The position numbers and the translations under genes are program-made. 64,000 bases of DNA, taken from positions 1 to 64,000 of the forward strand of contig CACGGD010000004.1 in NCBI GenBank assembly GCA_902572605.1. The letters are read 5' to 3'. This stretch comes from an uncultured Pelagibacteraceae bacterium (GTDB lineage: Bacteria; Pseudomonadota; Alphaproteobacteria; Pelagibacterales; Pelagibacteraceae). Positions within the stretch are counted from its first letter, which is position 1; each line of letters begins with the position of its first letter. Of this stretch, positions 63,252-64,000 are shown piece by piece. The notes under the pieces are model-generated. The model was not told the origin of the DNA. It made no database searches and worked only from the letters and a program-made list of their open reading frames with translations.

Positions 63252-64000
63252 ATGAATGCTATACTCTTTCCAGGCCAGGGTTCACAAATTGTGGGGATGG
63301 GATCTGAGTTTTACAATAATTTTGAAATTGTAAAAAAGATCTTTAAAGAAGCAGACGATAAACTAAACTATAAAATTTCAAAAATCATTTTAGAAGGCCC
63401 AGAAGATAAACTAAAATTAACACAAAATACTCAGCCAGCTATTTTAACAGTAAGTTATTCAATTTTTTCAGTTCTTAAAAAAGAGTATAATTTTGATTTT
63501 AAGTCTACAAAATTTTTTGCGGGCCACTCGTTAGGTGAGTATAGCGCATTAGTCTGTGCTGATTCACTTGAATTTAATGATGCCTTATTTTTGCTTTTTG
63601 AAAGAGGTAAATCAATGCAGGAAGCAGTTCCAGTGGGTAAAGGGAGTATGATTGCAGTATTAGGTTCAAAAATTGAGGAACTAAACGTTTTGATTAAAGA
63701 AATTAAAAAAAAAGGTGTATGTGAAATTGCAAATGACAACGCGGAAGGGCAAACAATTTTAAGTGGAGATATAGAAAGCATTAATTCATTGAAAGATATT
63801 CTAAAAGAGAATAAAAAAAAATTTATACCTCTAAATGTAAGTGCTCCTTTTCACTGTTCTTTAATGAGTCCCGCAGCTACTAAAATGAAAGATAAAATAA
63901 ATTCAATTAACTTTAAAAAACCAATATTTGATGTTGTTTGTAATGTGACCTCAAAACCTGAAAATAACCCAGAAGAAATAAAAAAATTATTAGTTGAACA
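63252..64000 (+). CDS. fabD: Malonyl-CoA:ACP transacylase, 3' end outside window
   Basis: 249 codons to the window edge of an expected 310 or so. The start MNAILFPGQGSQIVGMGSEF is typical FabD. Nucleophile Ser93 is in GHSLGEYSAL, the malonyl-binding Arg is in LFERGKSMQEAV, and the catalytic His is in SAPFHCSLM near residue 200. It loads malonyl groups onto ACP for fatty acid synthesis. The ATG at 63252 is chosen because the FPGQGSQ block begins five residues later. fabG/acpP may follow beyond the window. Confidence 0.96.
   Translation, partial: MNAILFPGQGSQIVGMGSEFYNNFEIVKKIFKEADDKLNYKISKIILEGPEDKLKLTQNTQPAILTVSYSIFSVLKKEYNFDFKSTKFFAGHSLGEYSALVCADSLEFNDALFLLFERGKSMQEAVPVGKGSMIAVLGSKIEELNVLIKEIKKKGVCEIANDNAEGQTILSGDIESINSLKDILKENKKKFIPLNVSAPFHCSLMSPAATKMKDKINSINFKKPIFDVVCNVTSKPENNPEEIKKLLVE

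Noticed and set aside
1-64000. CRISPR arrays, insertion sequences, prophage or integrase genes
   Set aside because: No regularly spaced repeats, transposase-like proteins or phage structural genes were seen. Absence of short direct repeats could not be tested exhaustively by eye.

Overview
The window reads as a chromosome segment of a streamlined marine alphaproteobacterium of the SAR11 clade (Pelagibacterales). The reasons are strong A+T bias, near absence of non-coding DNA (no gap over 300 bases; the largest, about 226, precedes the proteorhodopsin gene), many 1-14 base overlaps between adjacent genes, alphaproteobacterial protein signatures (zinc-finger-less DksA, S6-S18-L9-DnaB order), and a proteorhodopsin / ferredoxin / ferredoxin-NADP reductase cluster. 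No phage, insertion sequence or CRISPR array was seen. The clade assignment is inference from gene content, not from a phylogenetic marker search.

Layout. 1-4045: the 3' part of tRNA-Arg(TCG), then a minus-strand surface-modification cassette (GT17 glycosyltransferase, FkbM methyltransferase, 2OG oxygenase-like protein, ABC exporter). 4046-18162: core metabolism (tsaC, xseB, ispA, dxs, aroC, pdxH, ispB, an SppA-like protease, glyQS, ppdK, nadA-nadC). 19157-20754: tRNA-Leu(GAG), two tandem paralogous secreted proteins and a possible 38-codon membrane peptide. 20758-27830: accessory, very AT-rich block with a DUF4396 protein, a P-loop kinase-like protein, a GDPD-like protein, an FkbM methyltransferase, a GT2, a double nucleotidyltransferase, a GatZ/KbaZ homologue and a polytopic membrane protein. 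27827-35914: ygfZ, pyrC, a cupredoxin, prpE, then blue-tuned proteorhodopsin, 2Fe-2S ferredoxin, FNR, GST and dksA. 35987-40949: a GT39/GT2 pair, a GFA protein, a glycerate-kinase-like protein and a TolC-type protein. 41045-48213: recA, aldehyde dehydrogenase with DUF779, alaS, icd. 48282-56071: psd-pssA-rlmE, a guaB lacking CBS domains, a TPR protein, guaA, panB, and a YfgM-like/BamB pair. 56068-64000: purF, cvpA, an RND-type protein, dnaB, rplI-rpsR-rpsF and the start of fabD.

Functional links. Isoprenoid supply (dxs, ispA, ispB) can feed quinone, carrier lipid and retinal synthesis. The proteorhodopsin cluster joins light-driven proton pumping with a ferredoxin/NADPH couple. ppdK, icd and prpE connect to central carbon metabolism. 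psd and pssA complete phosphatidylethanolamine synthesis from CDP-diacylglycerol. Three carbohydrate or surface blocks (59-4045, 21238-27830, 35987-38226) are the accessory content.

Most notable observations. (1) rpsR (S18) ends early in its annotated frame, while the -1 frame encodes a recognisable S18 C-terminus ending two bases before rplI, and an A AAA AAG slippery heptamer lies in phase at the junction. (2) Nine of ten convergent gene junctions are separated by no more than four bases or overlap outright, and the tenth is as tight if the 38-codon ORF is real; strong hairpins occur only between co-directional genes. (3) A perfect 18-base palindrome lies between possible -35 and -10 elements upstream of proteorhodopsin. 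(4) An unassigned carbohydrate module pairs a GatZ-like protein with a tandem nucleotidyltransferase.
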